Below, one piece after another: positions 24,661 to 34,214 of a stretch of 64,000 bases of DNA; the first letter of the stretch is position 1; the number at the start of each line of letters is the position of its first letter. This DNA comes from Gordonia jacobaea (lineage in GTDB: Bacteria > Actinomycetota > Actinomycetes > Mycobacteriales > Mycobacteriaceae): NCBI RefSeq assembly GCF_001186365.1, contig NZ_LDTZ01000015.1, positions 547,669-611,668 on the forward strand. The letters are read 5' to 3'. The notes under the pieces are model-generated. The model was not told where the DNA came from. It saw only the letters and a list, made by a program, of their open reading frames with translations, and searched no databases. Both the position numbers and the translations under genes were made by a program.

Positions 24661-26868
24661 GTGTTCGTGACCCCAGCCTCCCCAGCCGCAGCTGCGTTTC
24701 CCAACGGCACCTCCCGTCTCGCCGCACCGCAGGGAACAGACGACCTCGAGATCGGCGCCGACGGCAATCGCCTGCCCCGCGCGACAACCCGTGATCGTGT
24801 AGCCCTCGCTGCACTCCTCGTCGGCACCGCTGTGCTCTACCTCTGGAACATCACCGTCAACGGAAACGCCAACTCGTTCTACGCGGGTGCGGCGTGGGCG
24901 GGGTCGCGCAACTGGGAGGCCGTACTTTTCGGATCGGTCGATCCGTCGAACTTCATCACCGTCGACAAACCCCCGGTGTCGCAATGGATCATGGGGATCT
25001 CCGGACAGATCTTCGGATACTCGTCCGCGAGCATGCTGATCCCCGAGGCGATCATGGGAGTCGCATCGGTCGCTCTGCTCTACGCCACGGTGACCCGCAT
25101 CTCCGGCAGGACAGCGGGACTCATCGCAGGCGCAGCCCTTGCGCTGACTCCCGTGGCGGCCATGATGTTTCGATTCAACAACCCCGACGCCGCGATGGTC
25201 CTGCTGATGACCGCGGCCGCCTACTGCACGGTGCGAGCGACGTGTCGGGCATCACTGCGCTGGCTCGTACTGGCCGGTGTTGCACTGGGTTTCGCGTTCC
25301 TCGCCAAGATGCTGGAAGGATTGATGGTGTTGCCCGCGCTGGGCGTCGTCTATCTGTTGGCCGCCCCGACGACGCTTGGTCGGCGCATCTGGCATCTTGC
25401 GGTCGCGGCGCTCGCACTCGTCGTGGCATCGGGATGGTATGTGGTGCTCACGCTCCTATGGCCGGCATCGTCGCGCCCGTACCTCGCTGGTTCGACGGAC
25501 AACAACTTCATGAATCTGGTGCTCGGCTACAACGGACTCGACCGCATCCAGGGTCGCAGCCACGCGGGCGGTCCCACCGATGCCGCGCTGGATGAATTCA
25601 TGCGCCAGAACCCCTCTCTCGCACATGGTTTCGGCGGTGGAATGTTCGGTAGCACCCCCGGCATCGGCCGACTCTTCGCCGGAGAGTTCGGAGCGGAAAT
25701 CTCGTTCCTACTGCCGTCAGCGCTCATCGCGCTGGTGGTGGTGCTCGCTCTTCGCGGCCGTGCACCACGCACCGACCTCGTGCGCGCAGGCGCGCTGCTG
25801 TTCGGACTGTGGTTACTGCTCGACGGAATTGTGTTGTCCTACATGAGTGGAACGGTTCACCCCTACTACTCACTCGCGATCGCGCCGCCCATCGCGGGAC
25901 TGGTCGGAATCGGGGTCGTCGAGGCGTGGCGCGCCCGCGACTCGGCGACCGTGTGGCGCGCGATCACCGCGCGTGTGGGACTGGCAGCAATGATCATCGC
26001 GGGCGGCGCCTGGGCATTCGTGCTACTCGACCGCGAATCGTCGTGGCTTCCCTGGTTGCGTTGGGCGGTACTACTTGTCGCCGTCGCGGCCGCAGTACTT
26101 GCTGCCGTGCCGACACGCGCTCGTCGGCCCGTCGCTCTCATCGCGGCCGGATGCGGTGTGCTGGCCGTCCTCTCGGCTCCGGCCGCGTTCGCGATCAACG
26201 GCGACGCAGTGGCACACACTGGCGGCGGGCCGTCGGTACTGCCCGGGCACAACACTTCTGGGCGCGACACCTCTGGGCACGGTACTTCTGGCCACGGAAC
26301 TTCTGGGCACAGCTCTTCCGGACACAGCACAGGCGGCGGGGGTATGGGAACCGCCCCGGATTCGCCCCAACTCGACCGTCTGTTGCAATCGAGTTCCGCG
26401 CGCTGGGCTGCGGCCACCAACAGGACGTCGAGCGCAGCGTCGCTCGAACTCGACGCCCGCGTCCCGGTCATGGGTATCGGCGGATTCTCCAACGATCCGA
26501 CGCCGACGCTCGCGCAGTTCCAGAAGTATGTGGCCGACAAGGAGATCGGCTACTACGTGGTGACCACCCCGCGTGAGTCCGGAACCGAAACACACAGCGC
26601 GACGACCACGACCGACGGGTTCGGCGGCGGACAACGCGCGAGCGGAAGAGGCAGTTCGGTTACCGCACCCATCGGGAAGTGGGTCACAAGCCATTACGCT
26701 GCCCGCACCGTCGGCGACTACACGGTGTACGACCTCAGCGCGCGGCCGGGCACAGGCACGACGTCGGCGTCGGCGGACACCACTTCGGCACAACAGAACT
26801 CCGGCACCGCACGGCCGGAGACACATTCGACGACCCGTCGTCGTACCCATCACCTGGCACAAAGCTGA
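24661..26868 (+). CDS. Membrane glycosyltransferase, family 39-like (YkcA/B type)
   Basis: The 735-residue protein (GTG start) has a cytoplasmic leader, the first helix at about residue 45, and then the GT-C acidic loop signature GSVDPSNFITVDKPPVSQW. Roughly eleven further helices follow. A soluble C-terminal domain (PVMGIGGFSNDPTPTLAQFQ, KEIGYYVVTT) matches the C-terminal domain of YkcA/B-type mannosyltransferase-like proteins. Between the last helix and this domain is a repeat of G-H-x-T-S units (residues 529-558). It probably uses a polyprenyl-linked sugar to glycosylate an extracytoplasmic acceptor; the sugar is unknown. An LCP gene is its divergent neighbour. Confidence 0.88.
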   Translation: MFVTPASPAAAAFPNGTSRLAAPQGTDDLEIGADGNRLPRATTRDRVALAALLVGTAVLYLWNITVNGNANSFYAGAAWAGSRNWEAVLFGSVDPSNFITVDKPPVSQWIMGISGQIFGYSSASMLIPEAIMGVASVALLYATVTRISGRTAGLIAGAALALTPVAAMMFRFNNPDAAMVLLMTAAAYCTVRATCRASLRWLVLAGVALGFAFLAKMLEGLMVLPALGVVYLLAAPTTLGRRIWHLAVAALALVVASGWYVVLTLLWPASSRPYLAGSTDNNFMNLVLGYNGLDRIQGRSHAGGPTDAALDEFMRQNPSLAHGFGGGMFGSTPGIGRLFAGEFGAEISFLLPSALIALVVVLALRGRAPRTDLVRAGALLFGLWLLLDGIVLSYMSGTVHPYYSLAIAPPIAGLVGIGVVEAWRARDSATVWRAITARVGLAAMIIAGGAWAFVLLDRESSWLPWLRWAVLLVAVAAAVLAAVPTRARRPVALIAAGCGVLAVLSAPAAFAINGDAVAHTGGGPSVLPGHNTSGRDTSGHGTSGHGTSGHSSSGHSTGGGGMGTAPDSPQLDRLLQSSSARWAAATNRTSSAASLELDARVPVMGIGGFSNDPTPTLAQFQKYVADKEIGYYVVTTPRESGTETHSATTTTDGFGGGQRASGRGSSVTAPIGKWVTSHYAARTVGDYTVYDLSARPGTGTTSASADTTSAQQNSGTARPETHSTTRRRTHHLAQS
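26245..26334 (+). repeat. Six 15-bp in-frame repeats encoding GHxTS units
   Basis: Six 15-bp units with consensus GGGCACGGNACTTCT run from 26245 to 26334 inside the glycosyltransferase gene. They encode G-H/R-x-T/S-S pentapeptides, a His/Ser/Thr-rich linker between the membrane part and the extracellular domain. Confidence 0.85.
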
Positions 26869-26947
26869 GGAGAACACCGTTGTTTTGTCAGCAAATTCAG
26901 AATTTCGCACTGACCATGCTCTCAGTAGCGGACGGCAGTGTGGTCTC

Positions 26948-28399
26948 GTGAACAGCAACACGCCCGACGAGTCCGACACCTCACCGATCGAGGGACCCCA
27001 CCCGGATCAGGGACGCCACGGAACCGACCCAGGCACCGCAACCGACCCGGGGACATCGTGGCAGGGCGCACCCTACGAGAATCCTTACACAGAGCCTAAT
27101 CCCACCGCCGGGCAGTTCTCTGCCACTCATCCCAACGGAGGGCGGTTCCCCGGCGCATACGCGAGCGCTCCGACACCCCCGGCGCCTGCCCAGCGATCCC
27201 GCGGGATCGCCAAGCCGCTTGTCGCGACGGCGGTGCTGGCCGGACTGGTCGGTGGCCTCGTCGGCGTCGGAGGGTATGCCCTTCTCGACAACGGCTCGTC
27301 GTCGAACGCTCCCGTCATCGCGTCGGCACCCGCCGCGGCAACCAATGCCGCTGACGCGCAACCCGGTTCGGTCACCTACGCCGCACAGGTGGCGTCGAAG
27401 TCGACGGCAGACATCAAGGTCGCAACCAGCAAGGGCACAGCGGTCGGTAGCGGCATCATTCTCTCGCCGGACGGCTACGTCCTCACCAACAATCACGTGG
27501 TGTCGGGCGTCGGCAGCGGCGCCAAGATCCAGGTGACCACCCCGGACGGAAAGACCTATCCCGCAAGCGTGAAGGGCACCTCTCCCTCGTACGACATCGC
27601 GGTCATCAAGCTCGACGGCGCGTCGGGGCTCACCCCCGCGAGCATCGGCGATTCCGGGTCGCTTCAGGTCGGCCAGCAGGTGGTCGCCGTCGGCAGTCCC
27701 GAAAACCTTTCCAACACTGTGACGTCCGGAATCGTGAGCGCACTGTCGCGGACCGTGACCGCGGGTGACGAACAGGGCAGCTCGGTCACCGTCTACAACG
27801 GGCTACAGACCGACACTCCGATCAACCCGGGCAATTCCGGTGGGCCACTGGTGAATCTGCAAGGACAGGTCATCGCTGTGAACTCGGCCGTCGACACCGG
27901 ACAGAGCAGCAGTGGCGGCCCGCAGGCATTCGGCCTCGGCTTCGCCATTCCGATCAACACGGCAAAGCGCATCGCGAATGAACTGATGCAAGACGGACAG
28001 GCCACCAAACCTGTTCTGGGCGTGTCGGGTTCGCTCGCATCGAGCAACGATGCGGTCAACGGAGCCAAGGTCACGTCGGTGCAGTCGGGCGGTCCGGCAG
28101 CCGATGCCGGCATCAAGAACGGTGACGTGATCACCAAGATCGGCAACGCCACCATCGGCAACTACGCCGACCTGATGGCGCAGATCCTCACGCACTCCCC
28201 CGGTGAAACCGTGCCCGTGACCGTCAGTTCCGGCGGACAGACCAAGACCGTCCAGGTGACACTGGGCAGCACCGTCGACAAGGAACAGACGACGATCTCC
28301 GAGCGCGGCAGCGGCTCCGACGGAGACGGCTCGGACGGAAGCGGTTCCGGTCGGCAGCGCGAGGGCGGTCGCCTGCCGTTCGGTTTCGGGCTGCCCTGA
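26948..28399 (+). CDS. HtrA-like membrane-anchored serine protease (S1C) with PDZ domain
   Basis: The GTG at 26948 gives 483 residues; the frame is open upstream into the glycosyltransferase end but carries no matching protein. A disordered N-terminus (about 80 residues, Pro/Gly-rich) is followed by one membrane helix (VATAVLAGLVGGLVGVGGYA) and the trypsin-like domain. The catalytic triad is visible as His in LTNNHVVSG, Asp in SYDIAVIKLD and Ser in NPGNSGGPLV. A PDZ domain follows (VQSGGPAADAGIKNGDVITK). The layout matches PepD-type mycobacterial proteases that handle envelope stress. An AT-rich stretch near 26880-26900 may hold its promoter. Confidence 0.93.
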   Translation: MNSNTPDESDTSPIEGPHPDQGRHGTDPGTATDPGTSWQGAPYENPYTEPNPTAGQFSATHPNGGRFPGAYASAPTPPAPAQRSRGIAKPLVATAVLAGLVGGLVGVGGYALLDNGSSSNAPVIASAPAAATNAADAQPGSVTYAAQVASKSTADIKVATSKGTAVGSGIILSPDGYVLTNNHVVSGVGSGAKIQVTTPDGKTYPASVKGTSPSYDIAVIKLDGASGLTPASIGDSGSLQVGQQVVAVGSPENLSNTVTSGIVSALSRTVTAGDEQGSSVTVYNGLQTDTPINPGNSGGPLVNLQGQVIAVNSAVDTGQSSSGGPQAFGLGFAIPINTAKRIANELMQDGQATKPVLGVSGSLASSNDAVNGAKVTSVQSGGPAADAGIKNGDVITKIGNATIGNYADLMAQILTHSPGETVPVTVSSGGQTKTVQVTLGSTVDKEQTTISERGSGSDGDGSDGSGSGRQREGGRLPFGFGLP

Positions 28400-28466
28400 T
28401 AGCCGCCGCGGCCGGCTGTAGCGTCCCCGCGCTCTGACTGCGCGACGCCCCCCACGCTCGATTTTC

Positions 28467-28507
28467 CGGTTGCCCAGACGCGCGGATTCCGCGCGTCTGG
28501 GCAACCG
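28467..28507. terminator. Terminator-like 20-bp inverted repeat
   Basis: CGGTTGCCCAGACGCGCGGA at 28467-28486 is followed one base later by its exact reverse complement (28488-28507). In RNA the central bases form the loop. It lies 68 bp after the protease stop and upstream of the mycolyltransferase-like gene. Confidence 0.75.
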
Positions 28508-28600
28508 CAAGCGACGGGCCGGGTAACCCGCCAGCTGTTGCGCGCCGGTTCGTCCTCCGAATCGGGTAAGTCGTCGGGCTCATCGTGAGATCCTCGGCCC

Positions 28601-29539
28601 ATGCGCCACACGCGGATCACGACCCTGATCGCCGTCATCGCCGCGGCTCTCGGCGTGGGCATTGTCGGAGCGGGCACTGCCGACGCCGCCGTATACCGTC
28701 GCGCCACTCTCAGCGGGTGCGGCATGCCTGCCACGCCGGTCGACATGTGGACGCGTGCGGGCAACTACAAGACCGTGATCGCGCTCTCCGGACTGCGCGT
28801 GACGGCGGCGGCCAGCGGATGGAAGCTGAGCACCAACGTCGGCGCCATGGCCGACAGCGGCGTCAACGTGGTAGCGCCCGCGGGCGGTCTCGCGAGCTTC
28901 TACACCGACTGGAACGCCCGCAACAGTCTGAGCAACATGGGCTATCGCTACCGGTGGACCTGCCGCCTCGACACTTTGGTCGCAATGCTCGACCGACAGG
29001 GGCTCGACGTCGGACCGCGACACAAGTACGCGATCATGGGAATCTCGATGGGCGGCAACGCCGCACTGATCTACGGCGCCTATCACCACGCACGCATCTC
29101 GCACGCGTTCTCGATGTCGGGGTACCTGAATCTGTCGGCACCGGGTATGCGGGAAGCCATCCGGCTCACACTCCTCGACGCCGGGCTCGAGGCGGGCGTC
29201 GGTGCGTTCAATTCCGACGACATGTGGGGTCCCCCGTGGAGCACACGGTGGCTCGACAACGATCCGTTCGTCCAGGCTCCGCGCTTACGTGGACTGAGTG
29301 TGCGGGTGGCTGCCGGATCGGCCATCTGGGGCAATCGCGACACCAACATCTCCAACTCGCTCAAGGGAACTCCGCTCGAGGTACTCGCCCAGGCACAGAC
29401 GCGCGCGTTCGAATTCGCGGCGAGTCGGGCTGGTCTCCCGATCACAACCGACTATCCACGTGTTGGCACCCACAGTTGGGGCTACTGGGAGGAAATGGCC
29501 TGGCGCGCAAAGAGCGCCGGCTGGTTCAGAGACCGCTGA
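28601..29539 (+). CDS. Secreted alpha/beta hydrolase, mycolyltransferase (antigen 85)-like
   Basis: The 312-residue preprotein has a signal peptide (cleavage near GAGTADA-A, residue about 29) and an esterase-family alpha/beta hydrolase fold. The nucleophile elbow is GISMGGNAAL (Ser near residue 149), and the late THSWGYW supplies the catalytic His. The segments TVIALSGLRV and GVNVVAPAGGLASFYTDW match the Ag85 pattern. Ag85 enzymes transfer mycolic acids to trehalose or arabinogalactan outside the cell. A non-mycolyl esterase remains possible. The length is slightly shorter than mycobacterial Ag85. Confidence 0.87.
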   Translation: MRHTRITTLIAVIAAALGVGIVGAGTADAAVYRRATLSGCGMPATPVDMWTRAGNYKTVIALSGLRVTAAASGWKLSTNVGAMADSGVNVVAPAGGLASFYTDWNARNSLSNMGYRYRWTCRLDTLVAMLDRQGLDVGPRHKYAIMGISMGGNAALIYGAYHHARISHAFSMSGYLNLSAPGMREAIRLTLLDAGLEAGVGAFNSDDMWGPPWSTRWLDNDPFVQAPRLRGLSVRVAAGSAIWGNRDTNISNSLKGTPLEVLAQAQTRAFEFAASRAGLPITTDYPRVGTHSWGYWEEMAWRAKSAGWFRDR

Positions 29540-29677
29540 CTCGCGAACCTCACGCGGCGTCGCCGGTCGGTGTGAGGTGAGCGTTACCCGAGGACACGCG
29601 CGCGGTAATGATCACGCAAAAGTGTTCCGATGAACTGTTTTCGAACCCATTCGGGACCACCTATTCGGAGACACCTC

Positions 29678-30853
29678 ATGCCAGACCTCTTCTCTCCCTT
29701 CACCCTCAAGGGCGTCACCCTGCGCAATCGCATCGTGATGTCGCCCATGACCATGTACTCGTCGCACGACGGGGAGATGGACGATTATCACGTGAGCTAC
29801 CTCGGCGCTCGCGCGTCAGGTGGCTTCGGGCTGATCTTTCCGGAGCAAATCGCCATCACCCCCGACGGTCGAACCACCACGGAGTGCGCGGGAATCTGGT
29901 CCGACGATCAGATCGACGGCCACCGTCGGGTGACCGACATCATTAAACGATTCGGAGCCGTGCCGGCCATCCAACTCGGCCACACCGGCCGCAAGGGCAG
30001 CGAAGTGGCACCACACAAGAGCTACCCCGGATTCCCGGGCAACTCGCAGCTACCTGCCGATCACCCCAACGGTTGGCAGTGCATTGCGCCGTCGGCCATC
30101 CCGTACGGCGGCGACCACTCCTGGCCCGTCCACGAGCTGACCGTCGACGAGATCAAGGCGCTGCATCGCAAATACGCCGACGCTGCGCGCCGAGCACTCG
30201 ACGCGGGCTACCAGTGGCTCGAAATGCACTTCGCCCATGGCTATCTGGGCGCCGAGTTCTTCTCGCCGATTGCCAATCACCGCACCGATCAGTACGGCGG
30301 TTCGCTGGAGAACCGGGCGCGATTCCACCTCGAGGCGCTCGATGCGGTGCGCGAGGTATGGCCCGATGAGTATCCGCTCACCATGCGGCTCGGCGCAGAC
30401 GATCTCAATCCGGCGGGAACCCAGTTCGACGATTCGCTGGTCGCGATCGGATGGATGAAGGAGCACGGACTCGATCTCGCCGACATCTCTCTCGGCTTCA
30501 ACACCGACGAGATGATCGATCCGCCGATGGGCCGCGAAGCATTCATGGTCGAGAAGACCAACCGGGTGCGGACTCAGCTGCAGATCCCCGTCGGTACGAG
30601 CTGGAATCTCGGCATTCCCGAGACCGCAGATCAGGTCATCCGCGACGAACTGGTCGACCTGGTATTCCTGGGTCGCCCGGCGCTGTCCAATCCGCACTGG
30701 CCGGTGTGGGCCGCACGCGAACTCGGCCACCCGACGCCCTTCGAACTGGTGCCTGACGACTGGCGGTGGTGGCTCGAGAACTTCCGCGGGTACGACGCGA
30801 GCATCGGTCTACCGCCCGCAGCGGAGCCTTCCGCGCGGCTGCGTTCCGCCTGA
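29678..30853 (+). CDS. NADH:flavin oxidoreductase, Old Yellow Enzyme (YqjM-like)
   Basis: The ATG at 29678 gives 391 residues starting MPDLFSPFTLKGVTLRNRIV. It is a single FMN TIM barrel with MSPMTMYSSHDGEMDDYHVS, the QLGHTGRKGS segment, the HFAHGYLGAEFFSPI with active-site His, the QYGGSLENRARF signature, and the phosphate-binding DLVFLGRPALSNPHW. This layout matches the YqjM class rather than the plant/yeast OYE class. It reduces activated C=C bonds using NAD(P)H. The true substrate is not evident from the neighbours. Confidence 0.92.
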   Translation: MPDLFSPFTLKGVTLRNRIVMSPMTMYSSHDGEMDDYHVSYLGARASGGFGLIFPEQIAITPDGRTTTECAGIWSDDQIDGHRRVTDIIKRFGAVPAIQLGHTGRKGSEVAPHKSYPGFPGNSQLPADHPNGWQCIAPSAIPYGGDHSWPVHELTVDEIKALHRKYADAARRALDAGYQWLEMHFAHGYLGAEFFSPIANHRTDQYGGSLENRARFHLEALDAVREVWPDEYPLTMRLGADDLNPAGTQFDDSLVAIGWMKEHGLDLADISLGFNTDEMIDPPMGREAFMVEKTNRVRTQLQIPVGTSWNLGIPETADQVIRDELVDLVFLGRPALSNPHWPVWAARELGHPTPFELVPDDWRWWLENFRGYDASIGLPPAAEPSARLRSA

Positions 30854-30906
30854 CCCGCTCGGTGGTCGCCGACAGCGTCGACGACGTCGTCGGCGACCGC
30901 CGCAAG

Positions 30907-31668
30907 TCACGCGTAGCGACGCGCGATCTCGACCACCTGCCCGCGATAACCGCCGCCGAACACCACGGCGTGCATGAGGACCATCGACAGGTAGTGCAGC
31001 GGCACGCGTTCGCGCCAGCCGTCTGCGAGCGGATACGTCTGCTGATAGCCCTCGAGGATTCCATCGAGATACGGAGCACCGAACAACGCGAGTGCCGCGA
31101 GATCGGTTTCCCGATGGCCGACGTGCGCTGATGGGTCGATGAGGACACACCCGTCCGGCGACCACATTACGTTGCCAGACCACAGATCGCCGTGGAGGCG
31201 CGCGGCCGCGTCGTCTGTGTCAAAGTCGCCGTCCCGCAAACGTTCACAGAGCTTCTCGACGATGCTCGCGTCGCCACCGCGCAAACCACTGTCGGGCAAT
31301 AGCGGCATCAGTCGTCCGTCGGCGTACATCTCGCCCCAGGTGTCGTGAGCCACCAACGAGAGTTCGAGCAGGTGCTCGTTGGGCCCCTGATATCCGGGGC
31401 CGTCCCAGCCGGGAGGGCCCTGCCCCCAGCGGGCGGGACCGTCGAGGCTGTGGGTGGTGGCCAGTCGTCGACCGAAATCGGTTGCGGCATCGGGGCTTGG
31501 CGAACTCGATTCGACGCGGCGCTCGGTCAGCGTCGACTCGTCGGCCGACATGACGTCGACGATGCTCGCGCCACCGGCCGGTACGGCGTCGGCAAGCCAC
31601 CGCAGACCGGCCACCTCCCAACGCGCGGGCCGTCCGGAGGTGTGCTTGGTGAATGTCGAGGAGGCCAT
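30907..31668 (-). CDS. Fructosamine kinase family protein
   Basis: The ATG at 31668 gives 253 residues. Motifs of the fructosamine-3-kinase/APH fold are visible: EVAGLRWLADAVPAGGASIV, ATTHSLDGPARWG, GPPGWDGPGYQGPNEHL, the catalytic loop LHGDLWSGNVMWSPDG and metal-binding IDPSAHVGHRETDLA. The C-terminus reads WRERVPLHYLSMVLMHAVVF. The usual role is phosphorylation of fructosamines so that the glycated adduct is removed. The lysine in strand 3 is not obvious because the N-terminus is short, starting TFTKHTSGRPARWEVAG. A paralogue with a premature stop is at 44740-45516. Confidence 0.88.
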   Translation of the reverse strand: MASSTFTKHTSGRPARWEVAGLRWLADAVPAGGASIVDVMSADESTLTERRVESSSPSPDAATDFGRRLATTHSLDGPARWGQGPPGWDGPGYQGPNEHLLELSLVAHDTWGEMYADGRLMPLLPDSGLRGGDASIVEKLCERLRDGDFDTDDAAARLHGDLWSGNVMWSPDGCVLIDPSAHVGHRETDLAALALFGAPYLDGILEGYQQTYPLADGWRERVPLHYLSMVLMHAVVFGGGYRGQVVEIARRYA

Positions 31669-31784
31669 GACTCCTTGATACCCCGGTATCGCGCGTGCGG
31701 AGATCCAGCGGGCATGGAGGCTAATGCGCGCCGCCCGTGTGCCACGCGCCGATGCTCGCCCAGGTGCGGGCGCGGGCTGCTGAT

Positions 31785-32744
31785 CTACACCGGCTCGCGC
31801 AGGATGCCGAAGTGGCGAACCGAACCGGAGACGCCCGGAAGTTCCTTGACCGGCGACCACGTCTGCATTCCGTCAGAACTGTCGGAGTAGAAGTACTTGC
31901 CCTGCTTGTAGGCGTCCAGATAGATCCGCCATGCACCGCTGGGCAACTGTGTCACGGCAGGACCTTCCACGAAGGTCCCCCAGTTGCCGGGAGTGACGAA
32001 CCGGTACGGACCGTACAGCGACGACGACACCGCGTGCTGCACAACCTTTTTGGTCTCGTTCTTGGTGAACGCGTGATACGTCGAGCCGACCTTGACGATC
32101 GTCGTGTCGATGTGGTCGGCACCGAGTCCATTGAGTGGAATCGGCGGACTCCACCACCGCAGCGAGGGGTCGAGAGCGGTCATGATGTAGGGCACGAATC
32201 CGCCGCCCGTCGACATCGAGAAGACGACGTTGACCCGTCCACCTTCGACGAACCAGTCGGGCGCCCACGCCTTGGTGGTGAACGGCGAGAGCGACGGGCC
32301 GTCGGACGAACCCGCTGAACCGGACGATCCCGGACCGCTCGACGAACCAAGGCCCTTGCCGTCACCGGTGCCGGGAAGGAACGCGCAGCACAGCGGCACC
32401 GGCACGTTCCGCACGAATGTCCAGTGGACGCGGTCACTACTGCGCGCGAATCCGATGTTAGCGCCGTCGACCGTCGTGTAGGTGACGTAGTAGAAGCCGT
32501 CGGTGTGGCGGAAGATGCTCGGGTCACGCACGCGCCCGGTCGGCGGGCGGTACGCGGGCTTCGCCAGTGGAGTGAAGTCGGTGCCATTCGACGACTGGTA
32601 GACGTCCATGTACAAGTCGCTGGTGTTGCTGAACCCCACCATCGTGTAGCGCCAACCCGCTGCAGCGCTGGTGCCGGGGCCGGAGAGCAGCAGGCCGATC
32701 ACGGCGAGCAGCACCACCGGCAGAGCGGAGAACATCGATCGCAT
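31785..32744 (-). CDS. Secreted glycoside hydrolase, GH43-like beta-propeller
   Basis: The ATG at 32744 gives 319 residues with a signal peptide (LPVVLLAVIGLLLSGPGTSA). The mature part shows repeated propeller blades: YMDVYQSSNGTDFTPLAKPA, RVRDPSIFRHTDGFYYVTYT, FARSSDRVHWTFVRNVPVP, HAFTKNETKKVVQHAVS and FVEGPAVTQLPSGAWRIYLD. The RDPSI and VEGPAV segments fit the catalytic Asp and Glu regions of GH43-like enzymes. A Ser/Gly-rich insert of about 25 residues lies mid-protein. An arabinan substrate would fit mycolata cell walls, but that is inference. Confidence 0.78.
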   Translation of the reverse strand: MRSMFSALPVVLLAVIGLLLSGPGTSAAAGWRYTMVGFSNTSDLYMDVYQSSNGTDFTPLAKPAYRPPTGRVRDPSIFRHTDGFYYVTYTTVDGANIGFARSSDRVHWTFVRNVPVPLCCAFLPGTGDGKGLGSSSGPGSSGSAGSSDGPSLSPFTTKAWAPDWFVEGGRVNVVFSMSTGGGFVPYIMTALDPSLRWWSPPIPLNGLGADHIDTTIVKVGSTYHAFTKNETKKVVQHAVSSSLYGPYRFVTPGNWGTFVEGPAVTQLPSGAWRIYLDAYKQGKYFYSDSSDGMQTWSPVKELPGVSGSVRHFGILREPV

Positions 32745-32882
32745 GCGGAAGTTCACCGGTGCAGTATTGACCAGGTCGCCGCGCGGGTGCACGCGCTCGA
32801 GTGGCTTCCGACGAAATCGTTATGGAAACTGCGCTTGGTTGGATACGGAAAGTCGTTGACAGCAGATTGAGGTAGGCGCCGG

Positions 32883-33224
32883 TCATTCCCGGTTGAGGGC
32901 AACCGCTGACTGCACCAGGGCGACGAATGCGTCGTCGTCCAGAGTGTCGTTTTCCTTGATGTCGATGGCGCGGCGAGTGCCTGCGGTGAGGCTGGCGTTG
33001 AAGACCTTCGCCGGATCTGGCAGCGACGCTCCCTTGGCGAACGTGAGCTTGATCTTGTCCTTGTAGGTCTCAAGGGTGCAGATCAGGCCGTCGAGCGAAA
33101 ACGTCGGAACGCCATCCGGATTGGAGGGTTTGCGCCATTTGACCTCTTCGGTGATGTCGGGGTCGGCGCGCATGATCAGGGTGCGCATCTCGTGTGCCCG
33201 CGATTCGCGCCAGTCGTCTGCCAT
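32883..33224 (-). CDS. DUF1801 family protein
   Basis: The ATG at 33224 gives 113 residues. The pattern DPDITEEVKWRKPSNPDGVP then FSLDGLICTLETYKDKIKLT and AKGASLPDP matches the DUF1801/YdhG-like fold, a small domain of unknown biochemical role. A second DUF1801 protein is at 35349-35702. No catalytic motif is visible. Confidence 0.8.
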   Translation of the reverse strand: MADDWRESRAHEMRTLIMRADPDITEEVKWRKPSNPDGVPTFSLDGLICTLETYKDKIKLTFAKGASLPDPAKVFNASLTAGTRRAIDIKENDTLDDDAFVALVQSAVALNRE

Positions 33225-33271
33225 GCAGGTCACCGTAGTCGGTGCGCAAACGGGTTTCAGGTACTCGGGTG

Positions 33272-33709
33272 TCACTGCTTCGTCAGGTCTTGGGCGAACA
33301 TGACGATGATCCCGCTCGGCCCGCGCACGTAGGTGAGCTTGTAGACGTTCTGATAGTTGGCGACGCCGCGCAGCGGATGGCATCCGTGCCGCGCGGCGAT
33401 GGCGAGGGCGTCGTCGATGTCGTCGACGGAGAACGCGACCCGATGCATGCCGATCTCGTTGGGCAGCGTCGGCAAGGTCTCGATCGCGTCCGGGTGGATG
33501 TACTCGAAGAGTTCGAGGCGCCCGGCGCCGTCGGGTGTGGCGAGCATCGCGATCTTCGCGTGGTTTCCGTCGAGTCCTACTGCGGTGTCGGCCCATTCGC
33601 CGCTGACCTCGTCGCGTCCGAGGACGGTGAGGCCGAGATCGGTGAAGAACGCAACTGCGGCGTCGAGGCTGTCGACCGCGATGCCGACGTTTTCGAGCGA
33701 GATGGGCAT
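33272..33709 (-). CDS. VOC family protein (glyoxalase/epimerase-like)
   Basis: The ATG at 33709 gives 145 residues with two betaalphabetabetabeta modules: ISLENVGIAVDSLDAAVAFF near the start and MHRVAFSVDDIDDALAIA in the second half. His/Glu positions typical of metal-binding VOC enzymes are present (LENVGIAV lacks the first His, MHRVAF keeps one; LELFEYIHPD gives an acidic residue). The missing first His means the metal site may be incomplete. Function could be an epimerase, dioxygenase-like or resistance protein. Confidence 0.82.
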   Translation of the reverse strand: MPISLENVGIAVDSLDAAVAFFTDLGLTVLGRDEVSGEWADTAVGLDGNHAKIAMLATPDGAGRLELFEYIHPDAIETLPTLPNEIGMHRVAFSVDDIDDALAIAARHGCHPLRGVANYQNVYKLTYVRGPSGIIVMFAQDLTKQ

Positions 33710-33746
33710 GTGGTCGAGGGTAGCGGCGGCGCGGCCTACCACCTCA

Positions 33747-34214
33747 CTAATGGACGATTGTTCTTGCGAGGAACACGAGGTCGTAGCTCCCGACGTTCTC
33801 GCGCTTGAACTCCACGAAACCTTTCCGCTCATAGAGTCGGATGTTCGCGACGCTGTGCTCGCCGGTGAACAACTCGACTCGCGTGACCGATGGTGGCACC
33901 CAGTCGTCGACTGCGGCGAGCAACCTGCTGCCGAGGCCTCGTCCCTGCAGATCGGGGACCACCGTCAGTCGGCCGACCTCGGCGACCTCACCATGCACCG
34001 AAAGTCTCAGCGCTGCAACGAGCCTCGCGCCCAGCTTGATCCCCAATGCAGTCACGTGGGGCAACTCCAGTTCAGCGACGAGGTCGTCGACGGACTGTGT
34101 CAGCGCGGGAAGCGTCAGATCGTGGTGCAGTTGCGCCTCGGTGACGTATGCCGCTCGCTGCAGGGTCAGCAACTCGCCGGCGTCGTCGACACCGAGTCGC
34201 GACACGTCAGCCAC
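33747..34214 (-). CDS. GNAT family N-acetyltransferase
   Basis: The GTG at 34214 (155 residues) is chosen because it overlaps the stop of the upstream gene by 8 bp, as in the other small genes here. The acetyl-CoA site is visible in VGRLTVVPDLQGRGLGSRLL, followed by VELFTGEHSVANIRLYERKG and FVEFKRE. The N-terminal half is typical GNAT with a LQRAAYVTEAQLHHD helix. The acceptor is unknown. It forms a three-gene overlapping unit with an Imm-5-like protein and another GNAT. Confidence 0.85.
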   Translation of the reverse strand: MADVSRLGVDDAGELLTLQRAAYVTEAQLHHDLTLPALTQSVDDLVAELELPHVTALGIKLGARLVAALRLSVHGEVAEVGRLTVVPDLQGRGLGSRLLAAVDDWVPPSVTRVELFTGEHSVANIRLYERKGFVEFKRENVGSYDLVFLARTIVH

